From an uncultured Monoglobus sp. (GTDB lineage: Bacteria > Bacillota > Clostridia > Monoglobales > Monoglobaceae), in the NCBI GenBank assembly GCA_947625055.1, contig CANQMT010000005.1, forward strand, positions 40,705 to 104,704: DNA of 64,000 nucleotides, given 5' to 3'. Each line of letters starts with the position of its first letter. Positions within the stretch are counted from its first letter, which is position 1. The position numbers were made by a program, and so were the translations under genes. This document shows, in pieces, positions 52,523 to 62,048 of the stretch. Below the pieces are notes generated by a model, which saw only the letters and a program-made list of their open reading frames with translations, was not told the origin of the DNA and made no database searches.

Positions 52523-53059
52523 CTACTCAAGGGCCTTGCTCAAGAAGCCGGCGGCGGTTTCGGCAAGCTTTTGCTCAACCTCGTTCATGCTCTTTTCGGG
52601 TTCGGCGATGAAGATTACGGTGCCGACGGGGTCTCCGTCATGCACGATAGGCGCGACAACGCCCGCCTTGTACTTGTCGCTGTCGTCGATTATCTTGATG
52701 CTGCCGCCCTCGTCGGTCGAGCAGAACAGCGACTTTTTCTCCATTATGCGCTCAACCTCGCCCGAGACGCGCTTTTCCTTGAGGTCCCTCTTGCCCGCGC
52801 CGCTGGCGGCGATAACGCTGTCCTTGTCGGTTATGCAGGTGAGAAGGCCGGTTGACTTGTTGAGAGTGTCGGCGTATTGCAGCGCGAACTCGCCCAGCTC
52901 GCCGATCGGCGAGTATTTTTTAAATATTACCGCTCCGTCATTTTCGGTAAAAATTTCCAGTGGATCGCCTTCGTGTATGCGAAGAGTTCTCCTTATCTCT
53001 TTCGGTATTACTATTCTTCCCAAATCGTCAATTCTTCTGACGATGCCGGTTGCTTTCAT
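52523..53059 (-). CDS. spoVT: Stage V sporulation protein T
   Basis: AbrB-family transcription factor that tunes sigma-G dependent genes in the forespore. The 178 residues have an N-terminal swapped-hairpin DNA-binding domain (MKATGIVRRIDDLGRIVIPK, residues 1-50) and a C-terminal GAF domain. Length and sequence match SpoVT rather than the shorter AbrB/Abh. AAGGAG precedes the ATG. Its presence suggests the organism belongs to a spore-forming lineage, although spore formation itself is not proven by this gene. Confidence 0.92.
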   Translation of the reverse strand: MKATGIVRRIDDLGRIVIPKEIRRTLRIHEGDPLEIFTENDGAVIFKKYSPIGELGEFALQYADTLNKSTGLLTCITDKDSVIAASGAGKRDLKEKRVSGEVERIMEKKSLFCSTDEGGSIKIIDDSDKYKAGVVAPIVHDGDPVGTVIFIAEPEKSMNEVEQKLAETAAGFLSKALE

Positions 53060-53209
53060 ATATATTTCGCTCCTTTATTTTTATTTTTATAAACAAATTT
53101 GGTTTTAAAACAAAATCTGTAACAATATTATCTGTAAATCACGGCATTAATATACGCATGAAAAACTTGGCGATTTTTTTAGAATGGTTTAAAAAACAAA
53201 TAAAAACTG
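53060..53209. other. AT-rich divergent region between spoVT and the thrS leader
   Basis: About 150 bp of AT-rich DNA. It must hold the spoVT promoter (minus strand), but no confident sigma-A or sigma-G pair was found by eye. No gene or repeat module is visible. Confidence 0.45.
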
Positions 53210-53238
53210 TTGACAAAATATTTAAAACGTGATATTAT
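53210..53238 (+). promoter_or_regulatory. Promoter of the thrS T-box leader
   Basis: TTGACA (53210-53215), 17-bp spacer, TATTAT (53233-53238). Confidence 0.75.
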
Positions 53239-53244
53239 TCTGAA

Positions 53245-53490
53245 AGAGCGATGAACGAGACAGTAGCACACCGTAAAAGCTCAAAGAGAGGAAGCGCCGC
53301 GGGCTGAGAGCGTTTCCGTGCGGACGGAGTGTGAACACCACTCGGGAGCTGCGCGCTGAAAGGGCAACCGACTAAGCGGCGCCGTCCGTCCGCGACAAGG
53401 GCATAAAAGCGATAAATCAGGGTGGAACCGCGCGTTGACACGCGCCCCTAAGGCACGGAATTTCCGCGCTTTGGGGTGTTTTTGTTTTTA
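53245..53490 (+). ncRNA. T-box riboswitch (threonine) controlling thrS
   Basis: Senses uncharged tRNA-Thr and permits read-through into thrS. The conserved T-box sequence AGGGTGGAACCGCG is at 53419-53432. A terminator (CCCCTAAGGCACGG / CCGCGCTTTGGGG, 53445-53476, then GTGTTTTT) competes with the antiterminator. The Stem I specifier loop GTGAACACC offers an ACC threonine codon at 53337-53339. Gene downstream is thrS, which agrees. Confidence 0.93.
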
Positions 53491-53531
53491 GGAATAAATT
53501 AACAATCTAATTATAGAAAGGATTTTTTGAA

Positions 53532-55277
53532 ATGGACGAACAACTTCAAACTTTGAGACATTCGGCGTCGCATGTTATGGCGCAGGCGATAAAGCGCCTC
53601 TGGCCCGACGTAAAGCTGGCGATAGGCCCGGCGATCGACAACGGCTTTTACTATGACTTTGACACCGAGCACACATTCACCAACGACGACCTTGAGAAGA
53701 TCGAGGCCGAGATGAAAAAGATCGCCAAAGAGAACCTAAAGATCGAGCGGTTCGAGCTGCCCCGCGACGAGGCGCTTGAGCTTATGAAGGATGAGCCGTA
53801 CAAGATCGAGCTCATAAACGATCTTCCCGAGGGCGAGACGATCTCGTTCTACAAGCAGGGCGAATTCACCGATCTGTGCGCGGGCCCGCATGTGAACTAT
53901 ACCGGAAAGGTCAAGGCGGTAAAGCTGCTGAGCGCCACCGGAGCCTACTGGCGCGGCGACGAGAAGAACAAGATGCTCCAGCGCATATACGGCACGGCGT
54001 TCAAAAACAAGACCGAGCTTAACGAGTACCTCGAGCAGATGGAGGAGGCGAGAAAGCGCGACCATAACAAGCTGGGCCGCGAGCTTGAGCTGTTCACCAC
54101 AGTCGATTATATCGGACAGGGCCTGCCGATCATGCTTCCAAAGGGCGCGAGAGTCATTCAGCTTCTGCAAAGATTTGTCGAGGACGAGGAGCAGAGGCGC
54201 GGCTGGCAGCTCACCAAGACTCCGCTGATGGCCAAGAGCGACCTCTATAAAATCTCGGGCCATTGGGACCACTATAAGGACGGCATGTTTATTCTGGGCG
54301 ACGAGGAAAAGGACAAGGAGGTTTACGCGCTCCGTCCCATGACCTGCCCGTTCCAGTATCAGGCGTTTCTGAACCGCGGCCGCTCATACCGCGACCTGCC
54401 GATGCGCCTCAACGAGACATCGACGCTGTTCAGAAACGAGTCGTCGGGCGAGATGCACGGCCTCATCAGAGTGCGCCAGTTCACGATCTCGGAGGGCCAC
54501 CTGATGTGCACCCCGGAGCAGCTTGAGGACGAGTTCAAGGGCTGCCTCGAGCTTTGCAACTTCATGCTTGAGACGCTGGGGCTTGACGAGGACGTTTCCT
54601 ACAGATTTTCACAGTGGGATCCGAATGACCGCGAAAAATATATCGGCACGCCCGAGCAGTGGGACGAGGCGCAGGGCGTTATGAAAACCATTCTTGACGA
54701 CCTTGAGATCCCCTATGTTGTGGGCGTCGGCGAAGCCGCGTTCTACGGCCCCAAGCTTGACATTCAGATAAAGAATGTGTTCGGCAAGGAAGACACGCTT
54801 ATCACCATTCAGATCGATCAGATGCTGGCTGAGAAGTTCGGCATGGAGTATGTGGATAAGGACGGCACAAAAAAGAACCCCTATATCATCCACAGGACCT
54901 CGATCGGCTGCTACGAGAGAACGCTTGCGCTGCTTATTGAAAAATACGCGGGCGCGTTCCCCACATGGCTGGCTCCGGTTCAGGTCAAGGTGCTGCCGAT
55001 CTCGGATAAATATATGGAGTACGCCGAGAGCGTTAAGGCCGAGCTTGACAAGCGCGGAATAAGAAACGAGCTTGACACCAGAAAGGAAAAGATAGGATAT
55101 AAGATCAGAGAAGCCCGCCTTGAACGAGTACCGTATATCCTTGTTGTGGGCGAGAAGGAGCAGGAGGAAAAGACCGTCTCCGTCCGCGACAGAAAGAACG
55201 GCGACATCGGATCGATGCCCATGAGCGAGTTTATGAGTCTGATCCTCGACAAGATAGCGACAAAAGCGAAGGATTAA
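53532..55277 (+). CDS. thrS: Threonyl-tRNA synthetase lacking the TGS domain
   Basis: Charges tRNA-Thr. At 581 residues it lacks the roughly 60-residue N-terminal TGS domain and begins directly in the editing domain: H10 and H14 (RHSASHVMAQA) with C116 and H120 (DLCAGPH) form the editing site. The class II core has RPMTCPFQYQAF (Zn cysteine C272; most bacterial ThrRS have MNCPGH), RNESSGEMHGLIRVRQFT and IHRTSIGCYERTLALLIE. The anticodon-binding domain ends the protein. The ATG at 53532 fits AGAAAGGA, and no in-frame upstream extension could supply a TGS domain because the T-box terminator lies there. TGS-less forms are known in some Clostridia. Confidence 0.93.
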   Translation: MDEQLQTLRHSASHVMAQAIKRLWPDVKLAIGPAIDNGFYYDFDTEHTFTNDDLEKIEAEMKKIAKENLKIERFELPRDEALELMKDEPYKIELINDLPEGETISFYKQGEFTDLCAGPHVNYTGKVKAVKLLSATGAYWRGDEKNKMLQRIYGTAFKNKTELNEYLEQMEEARKRDHNKLGRELELFTTVDYIGQGLPIMLPKGARVIQLLQRFVEDEEQRRGWQLTKTPLMAKSDLYKISGHWDHYKDGMFILGDEEKDKEVYALRPMTCPFQYQAFLNRGRSYRDLPMRLNETSTLFRNESSGEMHGLIRVRQFTISEGHLMCTPEQLEDEFKGCLELCNFMLETLGLDEDVSYRFSQWDPNDREKYIGTPEQWDEAQGVMKTILDDLEIPYVVGVGEAAFYGPKLDIQIKNVFGKEDTLITIQIDQMLAEKFGMEYVDKDGTKKNPYIIHRTSIGCYERTLALLIEKYAGAFPTWLAPVQVKVLPISDKYMEYAESVKAELDKRGIRNELDTRKEKIGYKIREARLERVPYILVVGEKEQEEKTVSVRDRKNGDIGSMPMSEFMSLILDKIATKAKD

Positions 55278-55287
55278 TAAAAAATAC

Positions 55288-55311
55288 GCGCCGCCCGGAT
55301 TCGGGCGGCGC
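55288..55311 (+). terminator. Terminator of thrS
   Basis: A 10-bp GC-rich stem GCGCCGCCCG / CGGGCGGCGC with loop GATT; the T-run is weak (TTCGATCTTT). Confidence 0.75.
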
Positions 55312-55403
55312 TTCGATCTTTATGCATAGCTAAAAAATAAAGAAACAGCAAAAAATCAAAGTTTTAAATAAGAGCACGGTAAAATATTGGTGTTCAAATA
55401 ATT

Positions 55404-55476
55404 GGACAAAATCAAGCAATAAAGGGCAATTTTAAGTTTAAAACGGACAAAATCAAAAAAATAATAGACAAAAATT
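55404..55476 (+). promoter_or_regulatory. Direct repeats upstream of the pectate lyase gene
   Basis: GGACAAAATCAA occurs at 55404-55415 and 55445-55456, and a related AGACAAAAATT begins at 55466. Spacings of 41 and 21 bp are near whole helical turns, as for an activator binding several sites. The rest of the gap 55312-55545 is AT-rich without other features. Confidence 0.5.
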
Positions 55477-55545
55477 GCTGAATTGGCGCAAACTGAAGAT
55501 TTTTGTTTTCGTTTACAGGATATTTTGTTCTCTGTGGAAAAATAC

Positions 55546-55574
55546 TTGAATTGGAACCGAGATTATATTAATAT
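55546..55574 (+). promoter_or_regulatory. Probable promoter of the pectate lyase gene
   Basis: TTGAAT (55546-55551), 17-bp spacer, TAATAT (55569-55574). The RBS AAGGAGG lies before the ATG at 55619. Confidence 0.55.
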
Positions 55575-55618
55575 ATATATTAGAAAATATTAATTAAAAT
55601 TCAAGGAGGTTTTTTGTT

Positions 55619-58600
55619 ATGCTTAAATTAAGAGCATTAAAAAAATCCACCGCAATGCTGATAAGCATCGCGATGATAGTGACCTTGTTTGCGGGTCTGA
55701 CGATGACGACCGTATCCGCAGCTGGCACCGAAAAGATCTACAATATGTCGGAATTAAGCGAGATACCCGATAGAAACGGCGCTACGCTTTTTGATGGCGC
55801 GATCGAATACAAAGCGGGCGAGACCGGCGGTTTCGGCGATATTGACGGAGTTGCGATAACAACTCCCGGCGGACAGCAGCTTGCTCTCAGCCAGGCGATA
55901 CGCACCAAGGCTATCGAGGCGACCGTTTCTCTGGCTGCAGGCGAGACCATGGTTGCTTACTACAGAGGCTCCGACTCAAAGGGCTCCGGCAAGGATATCA
56001 GCATGGTTATCAAGTCCGGTACTCAGACGGTTGCGACCGAGTCAAACACCGAGAACAAGAGCAGCGATGTTTTTGCGATCGCGTATAAGGCGACAGCCGC
56101 CGGCAAATACACGCTCGCTGCCGATAACCCCGGTTCGATAAGAACCGAGCTTTATGCCATAGTGGTAACGCCTTATGATTATGTTGATCCCGGAGCGGCC
56201 GAAAAGCTTCCGCCCGCGGATATAGGCAATTTTGCGGCCGAGGCGGGAGACGGCATGGCTATCCTCACATGGGATCCGGTTGCTTATGCCGAATCCTACA
56301 GCTTATACGAGAATACCGATACTGATCCGTTCGCAACGGGCATCACCGAGACCACATACACGGTCGCGGGTCTTGACAACGGCACTCAGTACACATTCAC
56401 TCTTGAGGCTGTCAACACGGTCGGAACAAAGAAAAAGACCGTGACAGTCACACCCAAGGAATCGACCGATCCTCCGCAGGCGTTTACCCTTTCGGGAAGC
56501 GGCAGAGATCAGGCGGTCGGCCTCACATGGACGCCCTCCAAAAACGCGAAAACTTATGACGTTTACAGAAACGGAACCAAGATAGAGTCGGATCTGACAG
56601 CGCTCACATATTCGAATACAGGCCTCACCAACGGCACCGAATATACGTATAAGGTTACGGCTAAAAACAATTACGACAGCGTTGATTCAAACGAGGTAAA
56701 GGTTACACCCGCGGCTCCCCCGCCGTCCGAGGTAAAGATCGTCGATTCGGCCGGCTGGCTTGAAAGTGCGTTTGTAAAATGGACAAATACCGCCGAGGTT
56801 GACAAATATAATGTATATGTAGCGCCCGCGGGCGGAGCGTATACCAAGATCGACGATCAGTTGGTACGCTACTATGGCAATTACTATAGAGCAGACGCTC
56901 TCGGACTTACGGCCGGTAAGTATCAGATGAAAGTCGTTCCCGTTGTAAACGGCAAGGAAGAAGCGGGCGCCGAGACGGGAGAATTGGACGTTGCGGCCCA
57001 CACAAGAGAAGGCTTTGCGTTTGACCCTGCGTCATCACACTATCACGCCGAGGGTATCGGCGCGTACAAGCCGGACGGAACCCTTAAAGACGGGGCCCAG
57101 ATCCTTTATATAGACGATAATAATAAGGACACGGTTGAGTTTACGGTAAATATCAAAGGCAAGCCGACGGTAGGCAAGGGCCTTGTTAACATTCTGTCTC
57201 TGCGCGAAAAGAACGGCGCCGAGGACACGCCTCTGGCGATCCGCATGATCGGCCAGGTAGAGAGCCCCGACGGAAAGAACAGCTCGGGCTATGTTCAGCT
57301 CAAGTCCTGCAAAAACATTACGTTTGAGGGAGTGGGCGACGACGCGACAACGTTCCACTGGTCGTTCCTTCTGAGAGCGGCCGAGAATGTTGAGGTTAGA
57401 AATATAGCTGTTATGGAGTTCTATGACGACGGTATTTCTCTCGACACCGACAACTTCAACTGCTGGGTACACAACTGCGATATATTCTACGGTCAGGACA
57501 GAGGCGGCGACCAGAAGAAGGGCGACGGTTCTCTGGACGTTAAGTCGGGCTCCGACTACTGCACATTCTCATACAACCATTTCTGGGACAGCGGAAAATC
57601 GTCCCTCTGCGGTATGAAGGAAGACTCGTATCAGGGCTGGCACATGACCTATCACCACAACTGGTTTGACCACTCCGACTCGCGTCACCCCAGAATCAGA
57701 GGCGATCAGGTTCATATTTACAATAACTACTACGACGGCAACTCCAAGTACGGCGTCGGCGTAACGACCGGCGGAAGCGCGTTTGTTGAGAGAAACGTGT
57801 TCAGAAACGTTAAGTACCCCATGCTGATCTCAATGCAGGCCAGCGACGTTCACGGCTCAAACGAGGGAACGTTCTCCGGTGAGGCCGGCGGAATGATAAA
57901 GGCGTACGACAATGATATTCAGACAGGCTCGCAGTCTCAGACCTACTTCACGCAGAACAACGCTGAGTCGGACGGCACTATCGACGCATATGAAGTAACG
58001 GATAAGTCGGTGCAGGTACCCGATACATACAAGAGCAAGGAAGGCAACAGCTCTTACAGCAATTTTGACACAGCCCCCAATATGTATAAGTATACATCCG
58101 ACCCCGTAAACGCGGTTGTCGCGAAAGTAGAGACATACGCGGGCAGAGTTCAGGGCGGTGACTTTAAGTATGATTTCAACGACGCGGTAGAGGACGCGGA
58201 TTATGACCGTATCCCCGAGCTCGGCGACAGACTTAAAAACTACAAGACAACGCTGAAGCACAGCTACATCACGCCTGCTACTTATCCCGCGACTGACGGC
58301 TCGGCTCCTCAGCCCGGTCCCACAACGCCGCCTATCCCGACGGCGGGCCCCACGCTGAAGCCCGGCGAGACTCCGGCTCCCACAGCTACTCCGGTTCCCA
58401 CTCAGGCTCCGGTAATGGCTAATCCCACAACTTGGGACTTCGGTCAGGCTCCCTTCACGGTAACGGAAGGCGACTCTTCGCATCCCGACACCAAATACTT
58501 CCCGGCGGGCGGCAAAGACGACAAGGGCAATCAGCGCTACAGCTTAAAGAGCGACTCGATCACACCCGAGCACTTCGGCGGACTCAAGCACACAACAGGC

Positions 58601-59803
58601 AAGACCACCGAGGATCAGTATCAGTCGAGCAGCGCCGAGTTTGCAGACGGATTCAAGGGCACGTGGCAGATCAAGTCAAACGGCGGCTCGTTCAGTTTTA
58701 TTCCGGTTGTTGACGGAACAGTTAAGGTTTATGCCAAGCACGGAAGCTCCACAAGCACCGATCCCGATAATATAACGATCACTCAGGGTTCAAAGTCCGA
58801 AAAGATATCCGTCGCGTCATCCGCGACCAAGCCTTTTGAGGTTCTCACTATGGAAGTTGTCGCAAATCAGACCGTGACGATCTCGGCGGATCAGAATACC
58901 AGCTACTATGGCATAGCTTACACAAGCGACAAGCCTGTTCCCACAACTCCGCCGGTTAAACCCACGGAGCAGCCGTCTAAACCCACGATACCGCCGGTAA
59001 CGGCTCCGCCCGCGGACTATGATTATTCTATAACGGATGCGGCGGTAAGCGGCAGCGGACTTGATGTGACCGTAGCGTACAGCGGCGCGGCTCCGGCTCC
59101 CGAAGGAGTTCTGCTCGCGGCGAAGTATGACGACGCCGAGGCTCTGACAGAGTTTAAGCAGGGTCCGAAGGTAAGCGGCGCGGGAACCTATAAAATTGAC
59201 GGATTTACGCCGAAAACGGGCGAAAACTATTGGATCTATATCTGGGACAGCGTTGACGGAATGAAGCCTTTGTGCGAAAAGTATATCGCTCCGACATGCA
59301 TCGAGCCTTCGGAGCCCACACAGCAGCCGACAACGCCGACAGAGAAGCCGTCACAGCCCTCAAATCCCGGACAGCCGATCGAATGGAAATTCAGCGGCAC
59401 GGGCAATATAACGCAAAATCTGGATCTGGGCAATGGTTTAACTTTTATCTGCGGCAAGAGCACAGCATATGATAAAGGAGCCACTGTTGACGGTATTGAG
59501 TTCCCCAACAGAATTAAGCTGGGAGGAGGCTCAACCTTTAAGGAAGGCAGCGAGGCGAGAATGTTTACCTACACACCTGCTTCTGATGGAACTATGACGA
59601 TTTACTTTGTGCATGGTTCACCGGGTTCAACCGAGGTTAGAAACCTTGTGGTATATCAGGGAGGCTTCAGCACACCGATCGCTACCGTTCCTTCCGGAGA
59701 TGCAAAGTCAACCGTTGTTAATGTTACCGCGGGTTCGACCGTTTATATCGGAAGTGACAAGAACATAGGCATCTACGGTATAACGTTCACTCCCGGCAAC
59801 TGA
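55619..59803 (+). CDS. Secreted multimodular pectate lyase, PL1 type
   Basis: Cleaves polygalacturonate by beta-elimination outside the cell. The 1,394 residues have a signal peptide (1-35), an N-terminal beta-sandwich (about 36-195) and three fibronectin III-like domains (about 198-283, 285-366, 368-460; LTWDPV, LTWTPSKNAKTYDVYRNG). The PL1 right-handed beta-helix spans about 461-891 and has calcium-site aspartates (YDDGISLDTDNF, DGSLDVKSGSDYCTFSYN, quoted separately) and the catalytic RHPRIRG at 689-695. A Pro/Thr linker, a carbohydrate-binding-like module (about 935-1104), the C-terminal module shared with the PL11 lyases (about 1132-1224, IYIWDSVDGMKPL) and a final similar binding-like module (about 1253-1394) follow. 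No wall anchor is seen. It is monocistronic with its own promoter and terminator; putative operator repeats lie upstream. Confidence 0.93.
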   Translation: MLKLRALKKSTAMLISIAMIVTLFAGLTMTTVSAAGTEKIYNMSELSEIPDRNGATLFDGAIEYKAGETGGFGDIDGVAITTPGGQQLALSQAIRTKAIEATVSLAAGETMVAYYRGSDSKGSGKDISMVIKSGTQTVATESNTENKSSDVFAIAYKATAAGKYTLAADNPGSIRTELYAIVVTPYDYVDPGAAEKLPPADIGNFAAEAGDGMAILTWDPVAYAESYSLYENTDTDPFATGITETTYTVAGLDNGTQYTFTLEAVNTVGTKKKTVTVTPKESTDPPQAFTLSGSGRDQAVGLTWTPSKNAKTYDVYRNGTKIESDLTALTYSNTGLTNGTEYTYKVTAKNNYDSVDSNEVKVTPAAPPPSEVKIVDSAGWLESAFVKWTNTAEVDKYNVYVAPAGGAYTKIDDQLVRYYGNYYRADALGLTAGKYQMKVVPVVNGKEEAGAETGELDVAAHTREGFAFDPASSHYHAEGIGAYKPDGTLKDGAQILYIDDNNKDTVEFTVNIKGKPTVGKGLVNILSLREKNGAEDTPLAIRMIGQVESPDGKNSSGYVQLKSCKNITFEGVGDDATTFHWSFLLRAAENVEVRNIAVMEFYDDGISLDTDNFNCWVHNCDIFYGQDRGGDQKKGDGSLDVKSGSDYCTFSYNHFWDSGKSSLCGMKEDSYQGWHMTYHHNWFDHSDSRHPRIRGDQVHIYNNYYDGNSKYGVGVTTGGSAFVERNVFRNVKYPMLISMQASDVHGSNEGTFSGEAGGMIKAYDNDIQTGSQSQTYFTQNNAESDGTIDAYEVTDKSVQVPDTYKSKEGNSSYSNFDTAPNMYKYTSDPVNAVVAKVETYAGRVQGGDFKYDFNDAVEDADYDRIPELGDRLKNYKTTLKHSYITPATYPATDGSAPQPGPTTPPIPTAGPTLKPGETPAPTATPVPTQAPVMANPTTWDFGQAPFTVTEGDSSHPDTKYFPAGGKDDKGNQRYSLKSDSITPEHFGGLKHTTGKTTEDQYQSSSAEFADGFKGTWQIKSNGGSFSFIPVVDGTVKVYAKHGSSTSTDPDNITITQGSKSEKISVASSATKPFEVLTMEVVANQTVTISADQNTSYYGIAYTSDKPVPTTPPVKPTEQPSKPTIPPVTAPPADYDYSITDAAVSGSGLDVTVAYSGAAPAPEGVLLAAKYDDAEALTEFKQGPKVSGAGTYKIDGFTPKTGENYWIYIWDSVDGMKPLCEKYIAPTCIEPSEPTQQPTTPTEKPSQPSNPGQPIEWKFSGTGNITQNLDLGNGLTFICGKSTAYDKGATVDGIEFPNRIKLGGGSTFKEGSEARMFTYTPASDGTMTIYFVHGSPGSTEVRNLVVYQGGFSTPIATVPSGDAKSTVVNVTAGSTVYIGSDKNIGIYGITFTPGN

Positions 59804-59868
59804 TAGACGCAAATACCAAAACAAACGTTTAATAATTTTAATAATTATTAATAGATTTCTTCCCAAAA

Positions 59869-59897
59869 GAAAGGCGGGGCCAAAACCCCCGCCTTTC
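59869..59897 (+). terminator. Terminator of the pectate lyase gene
   Basis: GAAAGGCGGGG pairs with CCCCGCCTTTC around a 7-nt loop. The remaining gap 59898-60047 is AT-rich with no gene or repeat module seen. Confidence 0.75.
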
Positions 59898-60047
59898 CGC
59901 TGTTTTGAATGTTTTGTTTTTTATAATACCACAGTTATAACGATTTGCTTTAGCTTGTTTTATCAATGGAAATACTGTCTGTATAACAGCGATGCGGACA
60001 TAAATCGACCTTATTGTTCCATTATTAAAAAACTTTAAAAATATATA

Positions 60048-60076
60048 TTGACACATTCTTTTATATGTGCTAATAT
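60048..60076 (+). promoter_or_regulatory. Promoter of the riboflavin operon
   Basis: TTGACA (60048-60053), 17-bp spacer, TAATAT (60071-60076) with TGC before the -10. Confidence 0.72.
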
Positions 60077-60094
60077 AATTAAGTAATAAATTTT

Positions 60095-60252
<158 letters not shown>

Positions 60253-60263
60253 AATAAAGTTTA

Positions 60264-60291
60264 CGCCCTGAATTTAATTCGGGGCGTTTTT
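60264..60291 (+). terminator. Second hairpin terminator before ribD
   Basis: CGCCCTGAA / TTCGGGGCG around TTTAA, followed by TTTTT, lies between the riboswitch terminator and ribD. It would add a second control point or attenuate basal read-through. Confidence 0.7.
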
Positions 60292-60306
60292 GATTGGAGT
60301 GATATT

Positions 60307-61401
60307 ATGGATGAAAAGTATATGCGCCGCGCCTTGGAACTTGCGGCGCGGGCGAGGGGGCGGACCTCGCCAAACCCCATGGTTGGCTGCGTCATCGTGA
60401 AGGACGGCGAGATTATCGGCGAGGGGCTGCATGAGCGGTACGGCGGGCCCCACGCCGAGCGGAACGCGCTCGCGGCCTGCTCAAAGCCTACGTCGGGCGC
60501 CGATATGTACGTCACCCTGGAGCCCTGCTGCCACCACGGCAAGACTCCGCCGTGCGCCGACGCGGTGATCGAAAGCGGAGTCAAAAGAGTGATCATCGGC
60601 TGTCTTGACCCGAACCCGAAGGTGGGCGGCATGGGCGCCGAGAAGATACGCCGCGCCGGGATCGAGGTCAAAGTCGGAATGCTTGAAAAGGAGTGCAGGG
60701 ATCTGAACAAAATTTTTATGCGCTACATCACAAGCGGCAGACCGTATGTTATGTTGAAATACGCCATGACCGCGGACGGGAAGATCGCGTCCGTCTCGGG
60801 AAAATCAAAGTGGATAACCGGCGAAAAGGCGAGAGAGGACGCGCACAGGGACAGGAACGCGTACTCGGCGATCATGGTCGGCGTCGGAACCGTTCTGGCC
60901 GACGATCCGCGCCTCACATGCCGAACGGACGGCGGTTCTGACCCGGTGCGGATCGTGTGCGACACGAACCTGCGCACTCCGATCGGGGCCGAGGTCGTAA
61001 GATCCGCAAGGAAAACGCCGACGATAATCGCCACCTACATCGCCGACAAGGAAAAACAGCGCCCGTATCTTGAGGCAGGCTGCGAAATAATTTTGACGCC
61101 GCCGAAAAACGGGCGGGTCGATCTTGATTATCTCATGGATGAGCTCGGAAGGCGGAAAATCGACAGCGTGATAGTCGAGGGCGGCGGAGAGCTCGCGTGG
61201 TCGGCGCTGAGCGCGGGAGTGGTCGATTACGTCAAGTGCTACATCGCGCCCAAGATTTTCGGCGGCGCGGGCGCGAAGACTCCGGTCGGCGGACAAGGAG
61301 TTGATGATCCGAGCGGGGCGTTTATGATAAAAAACACGAAAATCTCCCGCCTCGGCGATGATTTTCTGATAGAGGGTGAGATAAAATGTTCACGGGAATA
61401 A
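60307..61401 (+). CDS. ribD: Bifunctional riboflavin deaminase-reductase
   Basis: Deaminates and then reduces the pyrimidine intermediate of riboflavin synthesis. The 364 residues have the cytidine-deaminase-like domain (about 1-145; HAERNAL and EPCCHHGKTPPCADA hold the zinc ligands) and the dihydrofolate-reductase-like domain (about 146-364; SKWITGEKARED, VGVGTVLADDPRL, VEGGGELAWS). Start at 60307 follows GGAG. It overlaps ribE by 16 bp. Confidence 0.96.
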   Translation: MDEKYMRRALELAARARGRTSPNPMVGCVIVKDGEIIGEGLHERYGGPHAERNALAACSKPTSGADMYVTLEPCCHHGKTPPCADAVIESGVKRVIIGCLDPNPKVGGMGAEKIRRAGIEVKVGMLEKECRDLNKIFMRYITSGRPYVMLKYAMTADGKIASVSGKSKWITGEKAREDAHRDRNAYSAIMVGVGTVLADDPRLTCRTDGGSDPVRIVCDTNLRTPIGAEVVRSARKTPTIIATYIADKEKQRPYLEAGCEIILTPPKNGRVDLDYLMDELGRRKIDSVIVEGGGELAWSALSAGVVDYVKCYIAPKIFGGAGAKTPVGGQGVDDPSGAFMIKNTKISRLGDDFLIEGEIKCSRE

Positions 61402-62021
61402 TCGAGGAAGTCGGAAAGATAAAAAGCGTCAGTCGAGGCAGGGCGTCCTCAAGACTGACGATAGGCGGGAAGAAAATATTTGACGATCTTGAGCTCGGCG
61501 ACAGCGTGGCGGTCAGCGGCGTTTGCCTGACCGCCGACGAGATAGGCCCGGATTGGTTCGCTGCCGATGTTATGCATGAGACGCTGAACCGCACGATACT
61601 TGGCTCACTGGCCGTCGGCGACAGCGTCAACCTCGAGCGAGCGGTAAAACTGGGCGGCAGGCTCGGCGGCCATATAGTCACCGGCCACCTAGACGGCGCG
61701 GGCGTGATCGCCGATATTAAAAAGGACGACAACGCGATGATATACAAAATCAGGATCGGCGGCGGACTCGCTCGGCAGATCGCCGAAAAGGGGTCGGTCG
61801 CGATCGACGGAATAAGCCTGACCGTGGCCTCGGCTGCGGGCGACATGTTCACAGTCTCGGTTATTCCGCACACGGCGGAAAACACCGCGCTTATCCATAA
61901 GAAGATCGGCAGCCGGGTCAATATTGAGACCGACTGCATAGCGAAGTATATTGATAAGCTGTTGAGCGCGCCGAGATCATCGGGGATGACCCGCGAATTT
62001 CTGGCGCGGCACGGATATTGA
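61386..62021 (+). CDS. ribE: Riboflavin synthase alpha subunit
   Basis: Dismutates two 6,7-dimethyl-8-ribityllumazines to riboflavin. The 211 residues contain the two lumazine-binding repeats (MFTGIIEEVGKI at the start, and HIVTGHLDGAGVI about residue 96 opening the second). It begins within ribD, so translation is coupled. ribBA follows after 27 bp. Confidence 0.95.
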   Translation: MFTGIIEEVGKIKSVSRGRASSRLTIGGKKIFDDLELGDSVAVSGVCLTADEIGPDWFAADVMHETLNRTILGSLAVGDSVNLERAVKLGGRLGGHIVTGHLDGAGVIADIKKDDNAMIYKIRIGGGLARQIAEKGSVAIDGISLTVASAAGDMFTVSVIPHTAENTALIHKKIGSRVNIETDCIAKYIDKLLSAPRSSGMTREFLARHGY

Positions 62022-62048
62022 TCTTTAAGGAATGATAGGAGAATGTCT

